Of a stretch of DNA of 64,000 nucleotides, positions 1 to 10,331 are shown piece after piece. Below the pieces are notes generated by a model. It did not search any database and was not told the DNA's origin. It saw only the letters and a list, made by a program, of their open reading frames with translations. Each line of letters begins with the position of its first letter. The stretch's first letter is position 1. The translations under genes were made by a program, and so were the position numbers. Where the stretch lies: NCBI GenBank assembly GCA_914767715.1, contig OU612066.1:29362283-29426282 (forward strand), written 5' to 3'. This DNA is from Membranipora membranacea (lineage: Eukaryota > Bryozoa > Gymnolaemata > Cheilostomatida > Membraniporidae).

Positions 1-3000
1 CTGGCACTGCATAAAAGTTGATTCCGTCTCCAGCATCAAACCCGACTTGAGCTGGGACACCATTGGATACTGATCCAAATGTCCAGTCAATATCTCCGTA
101 GAGATACTGCACATAAGTCTTTTGGTTATCATCGCTTGCAACAACACATTGGTAGAAATTTTCCTGGAAGGGATTGGCAGAGAAAGAAGCATACAATAAA
201 TATTCCTAGTCAGTGGTAGACAAGAGGATTCCATGCTCATATTTAGCAGTGCTTCAAAGACTGTATAAACTTGATGTATAAGTTGAGGAGAACACTGGGA
301 ACCACTATGTATGCAAGAGTGTACAGGGAAATTAATTGCTATATACTTATATGTAGCACACCTACCCCGTTTACTACTGCTGAGCCACCGAAAGCTATGA
401 CATCCTCCCATGTAACCACTAAAGCCCATGTAGCTGTAAAACTAGTCTGATACGATTCAGAAACTGCGAAAAAATTCAAAAGATTAGCTGGGTAACATGA
501 AGAGGAAATAGCAAAAGTTAGATCAAATTGAGGAATACATCTGCAAAAGTTTGGAATGGCATTATTGCTTTTTTCCATCTTTAAAATGATATTCAACCAC
601 AAACTGTAAACAATTTTAAAATGCTCAGTAGTTATGTCCTTGCTAAATGTAGTATTCTGCCTATTGGTTGGATGTTTTATATTATGGAAAACAAAACAAA
701 TTATATGGATACATTTCCGTTATAGCTATGCACTGTTTGTTTTATCCAACCGACAGTGTAACAGCCATGTTTGACTGCATAAGGCAGGCCGTTAAGCAGC
801 AACCTGAACTGAATTTGATCTAGAAATAGCCTAGGTGATGAGTGATAATAAGTTCAGATAAAACGAGTTCAGATTGGTGCTTCACGTTATTATTTGGTGT
901 TATGGTAGGTTTTTATTGCGTACATTTAACAAGCGTGTTTGTTAGGTTATACTTCTCTAGACTTCAATATGAATTTGATAGTATTTAAAAAGCTTTCAGG
1001 TGTGTTATTTGCTGAATTTAAGATTACCACTCACTGAATGTCGAGACGTTGTGCAGTAAAACTGTGTCAGTTGTCTCCCTTGCCCATAGATTTCCGCCAA
1101 GTTGAAGATTAGCATCTGCCCAGAATACGGCAATAATCCCAACGCCTGTCTGATGTGGGAAACTCACCGGTGTGTAACCTGTTTCAGTTTGATTGAGACT
1201 GATTATCCCATTAGTACAAACCTATTCGAGTATATAAAGGAGTATGCAAAAGAGATCTGTGATCACTCATAAATATATACGTAAAAATCACAAGCTTATA
1301 CGCCACATTGTACCAGAACATACGATTGAGGGTGCCTCGCTTCTAGTCACTACCTCCCTATGAGAATATGGCTGGATTGCTTATCGACGATGATCAAATG
1401 ATCAAAGAACTTGACTTGGCCGGATCTTCTTCCAAACACCAACGCAATCCCTTGGAATCAAACACGGTCCTCTCACACACCTTACAGCCATTGAGCCATG
1501 GCCGCTATGTATGGTTGCCGTAAACCGTTATTGATTATTATGCATTTGATGCGATACTGTATACTCGAAAAAAGGTTACATATATGATCAAGGAGTATTT
1601 TGTGATCAAACTCTGTGTTTAGATATGTCCAAGGAATTATAAGATATACTTATAACGTGAGACCGTACATTAAATCCTGGGGAAGAAAGTCCCTCAGTTG
1701 AAATTTATATCTATAGTAACATTGCGTTCCTAGCTCTTACCGTAATACCTCACCTATAAGTCACCGGACTTATAAGTGAATCACCCCCCTCAGAAAAAAT
1801 AAAAATGCTCCAGCTATAAGATACCCCACAGCTATAAGACACCGTGTCTTATAAGTGAATTATATCAGTAGTTGATGATTGGAAGCTCTCCATCTTTGAA
1901 TCAAGCGTCTATTAATGTTCAATTCCCTTGCAGTCTTGTCAAGGTTGTTATTCTTTTCAACTGTTCTCAATACTTCCAGTTTCTGCTGAATGGTGTATGA
2001 GGTTCTTGGCATGTTTTATTTATTTTGAAAGACTGAGAGAGATATGATATGCTGATTGTTGAAAAATTTGAATTTTGTGGCACACATTCACTCACTACAA
2101 ATGAGTAGTTTTGGGGAAAAAACTGCCCTCAGTGGGATTTGAACACACAACTTTATGCTCACATGTCATACACTTTACCACTGAGCTACTCAGCTTCAGT
2201 GATTGAAAAAGGTTTTAGTCCAAGCTAAATATAAAAATGCTTCCAATGATAGTCGTCTATATGCTACTCTCTTACAGCCGCCTTCACTTATAAAATGATC
2301 TATAGGTGAGGGATTACGGTATATAGATTAATAATGCACAAGGTCAGTTATTATCATTAAATTTTTGGTCATGAATACTAATGGGTTGTAATATGGCAGG
2401 CACGGTGGACAGACATACTATAGAATAATTGAGCTCATATTAAGGGGGACTGAAGGTCGGATTAGAGTTCAAAATTGGCGAGACATCAGTTAGCTAGGAA
2501 TGTGAATGAACTTAATCAGCTTAATTGTACAGCCTAGCCACCAATGAACAAGCTTTAGTTCATTGGTGACACCAGACAAAGATCAATTTCCTGATTGTTT
2601 ATTGTGTACCTGTACATAACACCACATAGACCCTCATTAAAGAGGGTTGCCAGGTAGAACTGTATCTATATCATTGAAATGTTAAAACTTACATGTAAAA
2701 CTGAGTATATAACGTTGAAGAAGGAGATATCTCTCTGATATGACAGTAAGCACTCATCGTCTTCATGGGGGTGAAGATCATCGCCTTCTGCTATGCCGTA
2801 TGGGTAGAATGATATACCTGTAAGAAATAGAAATTTAAAGGAAGGATTGTACTTTATAACTCAGGCTCTCATGAAACAATTACTCCATATCTTTCTTACA
2901 GTTACTCTTGTACACTTCGTGATTTTTTTACTCAGTCTGATGAGTAAAAAGTGTTGTCAAATGTATGTCAATCAATTAACCAACATAAATCCCCTGCAAA

Positions 3001-3115
3001 ACGGAATGGAATGGAATGATATTGAAATGTCAGTTCTATTAGAACAATGCTTAAAATTCTTACTTTGAGATGAAACGACTCCATGCATCAACAAGAATAC
3101 AAGCACTTTCTTCAT
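1..3115 (-). CDS. NIDO-domain type I membrane protein, copy A (3' part beyond window)
   Basis: Partial gene. Exons on the minus strand: 3064-3115, 2693-2817, 1035-1221, 366-463, and 163 running off the window at base 1. Exon 1 starts at the ATG at 3115 and encodes a 17-residue hydrophobic signal peptide (MKKVLVFLLMHGVVSSQ). Exons 2-5 encode the NIDO domain, recognised by FYPYG, CTNGIISLN, ATFWADANL, SYQTSFTATWALVVTW and YGDIDWTFG. All donors and acceptors are GT-AG, with phases 1,0,1,0 as in copies B-D. The stalk, membrane span and tail expected from the paralogues lie upstream of base 1. Exon 4 is one codon longer than in B-D. Intron 2 carries a pogo-like MITE. NIDO domains occur in nidogen, mucin-4 and SUSD2 as extracellular modules. 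The ligand here is unknown. Confidence 0.85.
1740..2319 (-). mobile_element. pogo-like (Tc1/mariner superfamily) MITE with residual HTH coding region
   Basis: A 580-bp element with imperfect terminal inverted repeats of about 21 bp starting CCGTAATACCTCACCTATA on the left and ending in the complement of CCGTAATCCCTCACCTATA on the right. It is flanked by TA on both sides (1738-1739, 2320-2321), the target used by Tc1/mariner/pogo elements. Subterminal motif TTATAAGTGA recurs near 1770 and 1849, with an inverted copy near 2284. A 50-codon minus-strand ORF (2012-1860) encodes a CENP-B/psq-type helix-turn-helix (YTIQQKLEVLR, ARELNINRRLIQRW), matching the N-terminus of pogo/Tigger transposases. 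The catalytic part is missing, so it is non-autonomous. It lies in intron 2 of NIDO copy A. Confidence 0.75.
2125..2197 (-). other. tRNA-like sequence (tRNA-derived SINE piece or tRNA pseudogene)
   Basis: The minus strand carries an A box (TAGCTCAGTGG, 2188-2178) and a B box (GTTCAAATCCC, 2144-2134) at tRNA spacing, with a recognisable D arm, anticodon-like arm (loop CATGTGA) and T arm. The acceptor halves do not pair, so this is not a functional tRNA gene. It sits inside the pogo-like element. Confidence 0.5.
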
Positions 3116-6100
3116 GTGGGAGTAAAAAATCTCGACTCTCATGTCCAATCCAGTATTGAATGACCGATGGTTATATCAAACTTCAGTTGCACTGACTGCA
3201 CTCCTATTAAAGTTCAATGGTTTTTTTTCAACAGTTATTTGGCTGGAATCTAGTCATGTTATGTTTTTTGCTGGCATGATGCCATTTCAAACAAATCTTG
3301 GTGCGCCCTTTCAATTAAATATAATATTATGTTATACCTACACATGAACCAGTGATATCAAAGGGTTTTCTTGGTAGCAAGTTTAAACATTAGGATGTTA
3401 AGCTTACAGGACTCAGAGAAATGTATTGGCTGACATCCCAATGTACAGTATCACTAGGTGTTTCCTAGCCAATCGGCTGTAGGGTATCGGGCTGAACTAT
3501 ATCAAAGTGAGCCGAACCTATCACATTTGCTAGGCGTTACCCATTATCACCAAGGTCATTCATCAAATAGTTATTTGAATCAGGGAGTAACAGTAACAGT
3601 AACTGTTACTCCTTGATTAAACAAAGACAAATCTGGGACAAAATTAAATCAACGGGACTCATTAAACCCTGCTTTTGACTATTATGAGTAAGGAAATGTT
3701 TATTAATTTCTATGGAATGAATTGTTGTTGTAACCCCAGACTCCCATGACTGTAGGTGTGGACTAAAATAACCTGCTCTGAGGTTCATTCACTAGAGTTG
3801 ACATACTTGTACATCCACTTGAATGAATTTTCTTAAGCCGACTTTGTTTATTTGACAAAACAAAACGGCTGCAAAAAATTAACTGGTCAGCAGAAAAGCC
3901 GCCACTTTGATAACCAATTTATATGTGTATAGTTTTGAAAAACGGGTCAAACTTGGAGTTATGCTTTCACAGTTCTATTACGCATGTGTCAAAGATGGGA
4001 TTTGCCTTGTAAGGACTCGCAAAGTAAAAAAAAATTGTAAATTATGTGGCAAGCTCAGTGTGTGTGAGTGCGTACATGTGTGTTTGTATACAGGTATTAC
4101 TAGTTGAAAGAATCAGCGCATGAGTAAAATGAAATGCTTGTACCATTTTCTCAGTAGATTTCACATTTAACGTTCGCAGGTATTTTCCCTGTTCTCTTTT
4201 CTATGTTTCCCATACAAATGAGTCAAAATCTCAGCCGCAATCAGATCATCATACAGGGTAAGCTGACTATTGGCACTGGTAGTTCGTGCCAGCCGTATTA
4301 GGTGTGACCTGTCTCTCTTACTTATATGTTACACACAAAGTGATTTTTTTTCATCTGTTCAGTAGCAGATGCCGCCGGGGATTTTATTTACATGGTGTAC
4401 AAGTAACGTGTGAAAAAGCCGATTGGAGGTGAGACAGTTGACGTCTCTCATCTGTTGCTCGCAGTAGCTTTCTACATCATTTCAGATTCACATTTTTGTT
4501 TCCAGAGTGTAAGATTTGGGGTTTTGGTTTGGCTATGACAATGTTTTCCGGTTGAGGTTCAGTTTAGCTTTGAAATCACTGCTGTAGCCAAAAGTGATAA
4601 CTTTCTGTCTACAAGTCTTCTCTTTTCGGATAAATCCATATGGAGACTCGAGTCTGTTGAAATCTGTGGTATGCTAACTCAGGGTATTTTGAAGCACTGT
4701 TTAAACAATTAAACAGCTGTTCCAACTTTTTTGTCCCTGGAAAAAAGAACATTTGTCTTCCTCTATGCGATAACAATGCCGACCGCCAATGCCTGTGTTT
4801 TTTAAAGACTGGGGGCAGAGAAAGGTCGAGTAAAATTTTTTTCTGCTTCCGCGTTGGGGGATAGGTCAATCTGCCACCAACAAATCACCACTTTAAACAC
4901 TGGTCTGATCTGATCCAAATAATCTCACTCAGAGCGTTAGGCTCCACTATCGAGATATATAGTAATTTAGACAGCAATTAGATGTAACAATGATGCAACA
5001 GACAGTGTGGGTGTAAGAGCGATTCAGATGTTATAATGCAAATATTGTAATTTGTGAACATGACAACAGGAGCTTTATAAGTAATGGGAAAAGAAAAAAA
5101 AGAAGAAAAGAAAAGAAAAAAGTGTGTTACAGTGGTGAGGTTTATTTATTTATTTATTCTGTTTTTAAACGAGTACTTTGCCACATCGGTATTTACAGCA
5201 TTTTTAATCACACCTTTTCTGGTGCTATATTTGGAGTTAACAGTTGTATTAAATGACTCTGTATCAACAGTAGCCTTGCCAGTCAAGATGCGATTATGTA
5301 GGTTTGGGTCAATTTGACAACTCAGTTCTAGGAGGGTGCATGTTATAAGCTTTGATGTTATAATTGGATTGCAGTCCACGTCCACATACCAGTTTTTATT
5401 GTTAACTCAATCAGTTTCAATTGTATTTCATGCTATTAAATCTCGACTGATTAAGCAGCTTGTCAAGATCAGTTGAATTTCAAACTATTATCTTCTTTTG
5501 AAAAATACAACACTGAAATATAACCCATATTGAGAAGTTGTCCCCTCACAGCTCTAAGTACATCTTGCCGTAAACCAAAGGAAGAGAAGTAAGTGATATG
5601 AGCTGATTTATTAGTTAAATCTCGGTCGGTAAACAGGAGGCTGTGCAAGAAGCTGAAAATGGTGGTTGTGTGATGTTTCCTTTCAATGACTTTTGGAAAT
5701 AACTTGACTTTGTTCGAGAGCGAATCAACCAGGCATTGTCTGAGAGGCACAAAACTGCTAAAAACATTCGAGAATTGATAGAGTGTTGAACAATCTTCTA
5801 CATGATATTAGACCATTGCAGAGACGGAGAGCTTTATTTTGAGTCAAATCTAATGGAGAGTTAATCAAATGTTTTCAGTGATGTGTTAAGATGCAAGGTG
5901 ACGGAAATAAATCCAACTCCACAGGATTTATGATGCATTTTTTTCTGTAGTAAATTCCATAGATTCTTCTAGCAAAAAATGACCCTGTTATTCTGTTAGA
6001 CAAAGGCGTGACGTGACGCGACAATCGGTCAGTGTTAATTGATGGAAAAGTCCATCAATCATAATTTCCAAGAAAAAAAGCCAACAGTCAGGCCTGCCGA

Positions 6101-7263
6101 GTTAATATTACTTAGCTTAGCTCATAAGAATGCATGACCTGATCATTATGATCAGCGTTAGCCAATTGATTACCAGTAGCTTATGAGAATCAGTCAGTTT
6201 CTAGTGAATACTTCATACCAAGCGTATATGAAATAAAACATGGTCATGCGCTATTCATGTATTTGGGAAAACCAGATACCATATTTTACTGCTCTCAACT
6301 GTTTATGGGAATCACCATGATTCATGGGTTTTTTTCAATTGATTAGTAATGCTCAATTGTCTTTCCCGGTAGATGTCCGCTTTTGCTGATAGAAGATAGA
6401 AGCAAACAGTGTGTGCACACCCGACTGAAGTCCCAGACACCTTGTGCCTACGCAGATGAATGATGCCTATGAGATGATTTTTTTATGAACAATAAAATGA
6501 AATTGAAGCCATCTTTGAGTGATTTTATTCACTTATTATTTTGCGAATATTTGAATAATTTTGCTGTGCCTTAGCCTTGGCCACACAATAAACAGTGCAC
6601 AGCCAGTTATTGCTCTTCTCAGCATACTACTAATCGATCAGTGAATCAGCTACAGCTCTTTGGCTTCTCCTTCCTTGTCAGTGTCAGCAAGTAGATGAAA
6701 AGTATGGTTTGCTACAGATTGATAAGTCCGATGTTATGTCAGACACCAAGTCTTTAAAATCAGCCCTGAGGGTCTGGCTATTGGTTTTAATTTGATACAA
6801 ACATAAAACCAGAGATGACATTAACAACAAATATAACCAGTGATTGTACGTTGTAAGATTTTAAATCTACCACAATCTATGCAATCAAGGTCATATGGTT
6901 TAAAAATATTCAAAATTGTGATAGATGGCTTCTTTATATAAGTGGTCTAACTAATATTAAAATAATAAGTTGTTGTCTATATAACTGGGATGAACATGAC
7001 ATACAGTTGACAATAATCATGAGTTGGTAATTTGGAAATGCTGCGATAAATATCATGAGTTTTGAGAGTTTTCATGCTCACAGATGATGAAAGGGTGTAT
7101 TTGAGGTAATATGCTGGGATTTTGTTGTCTCTTTTTCTTTTGTTTTGGCACTAAACATAAAACATCTTCCTCAAATGATTTGGATTGCCAAATAAAGTAT
7201 TACAAAAAAATCTAGAAAGATTTAATTCTAAACTGCGTTACTGTTGATTATAATAGTATCATG
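3116..7263. other. Intergenic region upstream of copy A
   Basis: No gene recognised. Bases 3116-3800 are similar to the region upstream of copy B (about 16913-17720), including the shared CACTAGGTGTTTCCTAGCCAA block (3451-3471 and 17344-17364) and a later shared TTGTTGTTGTAACC. This is the duplicated 5' flank. A short hairpin (GAGTAACAG...CTGTTACTC) lies at about 3584-3612. Bases 6243-6353 belong to a dispersed repeat also present, inverted, at about 30297-30407. The remaining ORFs are short and show no domain or splice structure. Confidence 0.6.
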
Positions 7264-9680
7264 CTAACTGTCATTGCCATTCTCAGATTCATCTGAGCTA
7301 AAGCTGTCATCATCTGTTATTGAAAAATAATTTGATGATTCATCACTACTGCATAGCAGGGTCCCAATTGGTATAACATCCACAGTGTCAAATAATGGCA
7401 GTGGAAAAGTAAGTGATTTTGTGGTCGTCTTCCTAAACTCAGGACATTGATCAATAGCCACACAATCAGAATCCTTCATCATTTCATGTACTGCTAGGTC
7501 AAACATAATGCCGATATCGGTTTCACCATCTGCTCTCCTGAACTGAGAAGCCATTGCAGCGGTGAATGCGTTTCTTATAGCCTTACCCTCTCTGACTGTA
7601 GCTAGAAGGAGGACTGTGTGACGTCTTGTAAGTGTTATATGCTGATCTTGGAAAGGGTCGCTGACCTGAGAGGGCACAGATGGGTCAGCGTTCCTAGCGG
7701 CATCTGCGGACAACACAACATTAGGGGCCACCTGGCACGCCTGAATTAGAACAACCTGCAAAATGCAATATTAAAACCAATATTACAACCCAGAAATAAG
7801 TGATGACTAGACATTTTTAAGCGTCATGATTTTTGCACGCTGGTGTCCGTTCAACCAGGGAGGGTGGTTCAACCTTGGTAAAGATTGTCTGCTTTCGGAG
7901 TTGTTTTCCATCTTTTGTTTAATATCAGGAAAACTCTAGATGCAAAGTTATTCAAGCAAACTTAAAATAGGCTAATGTGAACATACCAAAGGGACAGAAG
8001 ATGGCAGGTAACGATTTAGCTGGTGTAATACATCGTTGACCGAAATCCTTTTTCCTACACTATCTTGCAATCCACCTCTACTGCCGTGAGCCATAAGACA
8101 GACAACCAGCAATGAGCAGTTTCTTCTCAATCCTTCGAGTGAGCTTTGCATCATATTAAACAGTTCTTGAGAGTTAAACCACTCTAGTTTCGAGACTACA
8201 AAGCCAGCCGTCCCCAGGGATTCCTCCAGATTGCTAGCTTCATTTTCTGCTCCGTACCTGTCGACTGGGTTGAAGAAAATTAGCCCATATCTTTTCATGT
8301 TCTTCTGATTGCGTGGTATAACATAGCAAGGGCTATGTGATGACAACTTCTCAATATGGGCAGCAGTCAGGGGCTCGTTCTCAATAGATATTTTAAGGTC
8401 CCTTCCTTTAAAATCAAAAGATAATTCGGAATCAAACTCCTTCAATTTTAAATAATATGTGTCAATAACTAACATATTAATCACATATTTTTATGTATAT
8501 GTAATAGTATGTGTGTAGTGTGGACATGATTACTCTTTCATAATCGGCTTTTAACCTGATCGTTAAATTGGTAATATAATAATTGTCTATCTATTTCATC
8601 AACATCTTCCCTCTGATACTGTAGTCTTGTAGCAAAATATCTTGAGGGAGAGCAGCAACATGGAATCCTGCCTGGGGGCTTCTTGAATGATATTACTAAT
8701 GCAATCACAATAAACTCATCAAATCATTTTTACTTCCTATTCATTACATAATTACCTTGTTCACTTGAGATGCAGCAGATAGTTTCGGTAAGTTTAGCTT
8801 CTTCAAGCTTGTCTTCCAATATTTGAACGGCTCTCAGATAATTGCTATGGTTGCTCAACCTGTTCCAGTTACATTCCGTGTTGAAACGAGGAACAGTGTC
8901 TGTGAGCAGTTTTATCCATTCTTCATTTGATACAGATGCTTGTAGAGCTTCCAGGACAGGTTGGTATCCCCTGTATGCTGCCACATGTAGAGGAGTGTAC
9001 TCATAATAATTCTTCACTTGGAGAAGCTTTAACCACTGGTCTGCAACAGATGAGTTCCGTAATGTTTTTATTATATCTGCTTGGCCTGCTGATGCCGCAC
9101 AGTGCAGAGGGGTCATGCCAAAGTCAGCAGGCAGCCGAAGCAGCCTACTCCAGTTTTCCTTGCTGTTATGTTTTTCAAACATTTTCAGCGCGTCCACATT
9201 CCCACTCTCAAAGGCGGTGTGGACAGGTGTCCTTATGGTGAGGTCTGCTAAAGTCAGCATCTCATAGATTTCTTCAACATTCAGACAGTCAAGAATCACT
9301 TTTACAATGTCATTTCGTTTACATTCTAAGTAAAAATGAATCATAGAGCCGCTATTGCATTTTTTTCCAGACCATGTAGTGTACTTTTGACTGCTCAGTA
9401 AATTCACCATTTCCTTTGGGTCGCTACATTTCAGTATGACCTCTAAAGCCTCAACCATGATATGTTGTGTTGTCAGCTGCGATTGAACAGGAACGCGATC
9501 TTGACCCCCATCTATATCACTTTTCAGCAACCTTTCAACCTCGCTTATCAACCTGGATGTCTGACTCGGGCTGTATCCGAGATTTCTTCTGATGTTATCC
9601 TCTAGTTTTATCAGATCACAGTAGAGCCTGTCATCTTCTAACCAGATTGCATATTGTGTAGGTGTTCGTATGACAGCCAT
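7264..9680 (-). CDS. Ankyrin-repeat caspase (cysteine-aspartate protease), 632 aa
   Basis: Exons 8756-9680, 7987-8468 and 7264-7755 join in frame (925+482+492 nt) with GT-AG junctions at phases 1 and 0. Residues 1-110 have no recognised domain. Residues 112-267 form four ankyrin-like repeats (TPVHTAF at 151, TPLHCAA at 190, TPLHVAA at 229, degenerate MIHFYLE at 113). Residues about 355-610 are a caspase domain: catalytic His436 in VCLMAHGSRGG, catalytic Cys476 in LIQACQV, and a p10 part with ATVREGKAIRN, whose Arg530 aligns with the S1 arginine of the SYRN motif, ending RKTTTKSLTFPL. The C-terminus is Ser/Asp-rich. No CARD, DED or death domain is seen; ankyrin repeats take that place. The pentapeptide QACQV replaces QAC[RQ]G and the usual GSWYI/GTWYI tryptophan is absent. 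It is expected to cleave after Asp, but activity is unproven. The start at 9680 is the first ATG of the ORF; a 5' UTR exon is possible (GGCGTCAG acceptor just upstream). Confidence 0.88.
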
Positions 9681-9746
9681 TTCGCTACTGACGCCAGAAA
9701 TAAATGAATGAATTGATGATGCAATGCTTGTCCATCATAAGACATT

Positions 9747-10099
9747 TCACTATCACTGCTTGTGGAATAACAGGGGTAAATGGAAAACAAAAACTATTGT
9801 GCTATTTCTATTCCACTAGTCAATATTACATTAACCGATTCATTATAATATTGAATGACATATATATACAACTATACTGAAATCAGTTTCAATGAATTGC
9901 TTTTTCATCGTAAGATATTTTGTCACATTCCATACAAATTTTTTTGTCATGTCACTGTCACTGCTTCTGGAAGAACAGGTGTAATGGAAAAAAAATGTGA
10001 TACTTCTATTCCACTTTACAATTAAGCTACTCAGTATTCCATTAAACGATTCATTATAATATTGACTGGCACATACAACTTTACTGAGAGCAGTTTCAC
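9747..10099. repeat. Direct duplication upstream of the caspase gene
   Basis: Bases 9747-9892 and 9953-10099 are diverged copies of the same about 145-bp segment (CACTGCTT, AACAGG, TTCTATTCCACT, GATTCATTATAATATTGA and CAGTTTCA in the same order, about 206 bp apart). It lies just 5' of the caspase start and may duplicate promoter sequence. Confidence 0.7.
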
Positions 10100-10233
10100 C
10101 ATTGGTTTCATATATCATAATATATCAGAACTGAATAGATATTTGCTCATCTAGTAAGTCACATTGCCGTTATTTTCCGCTTTATTGTTCCTGAGGGAAT
10201 AAAAGCAAAGCTTTTCGAACAATATTTTCAGTG

Positions 10234-10331
10234 AAAAGAAAATTGATTATGAATAATCAATGTAAAATCCTATATTTGTTCTCAACTGTGTATGGATTTT
10301 ACATTACTTATTGTTAATCAAATTTCTTTCC
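10234..10331. repeat. Foldback (inverted repeat, about 38-bp arms)
   Basis: The left arm, ending in AATCAATGTAAAATCC, and the right arm, beginning GGATTTTACATTACTTATTG, are imperfect reverse complements around a spacer of about 21 bp. It is probably a small MITE. The CTCAACTGTGTATGG in its loop resembles the dispersed repeat at 6290. Confidence 0.65.

Noticed and set aside
2128-2197. Functional tRNA-Thr gene
   Set aside because: A and B boxes are present but the acceptor stem does not pair and position 33 is not T.
8927-9241. 104-codon plus-strand ORF
   Set aside because: Antisense shadow of the ankyrin exon.
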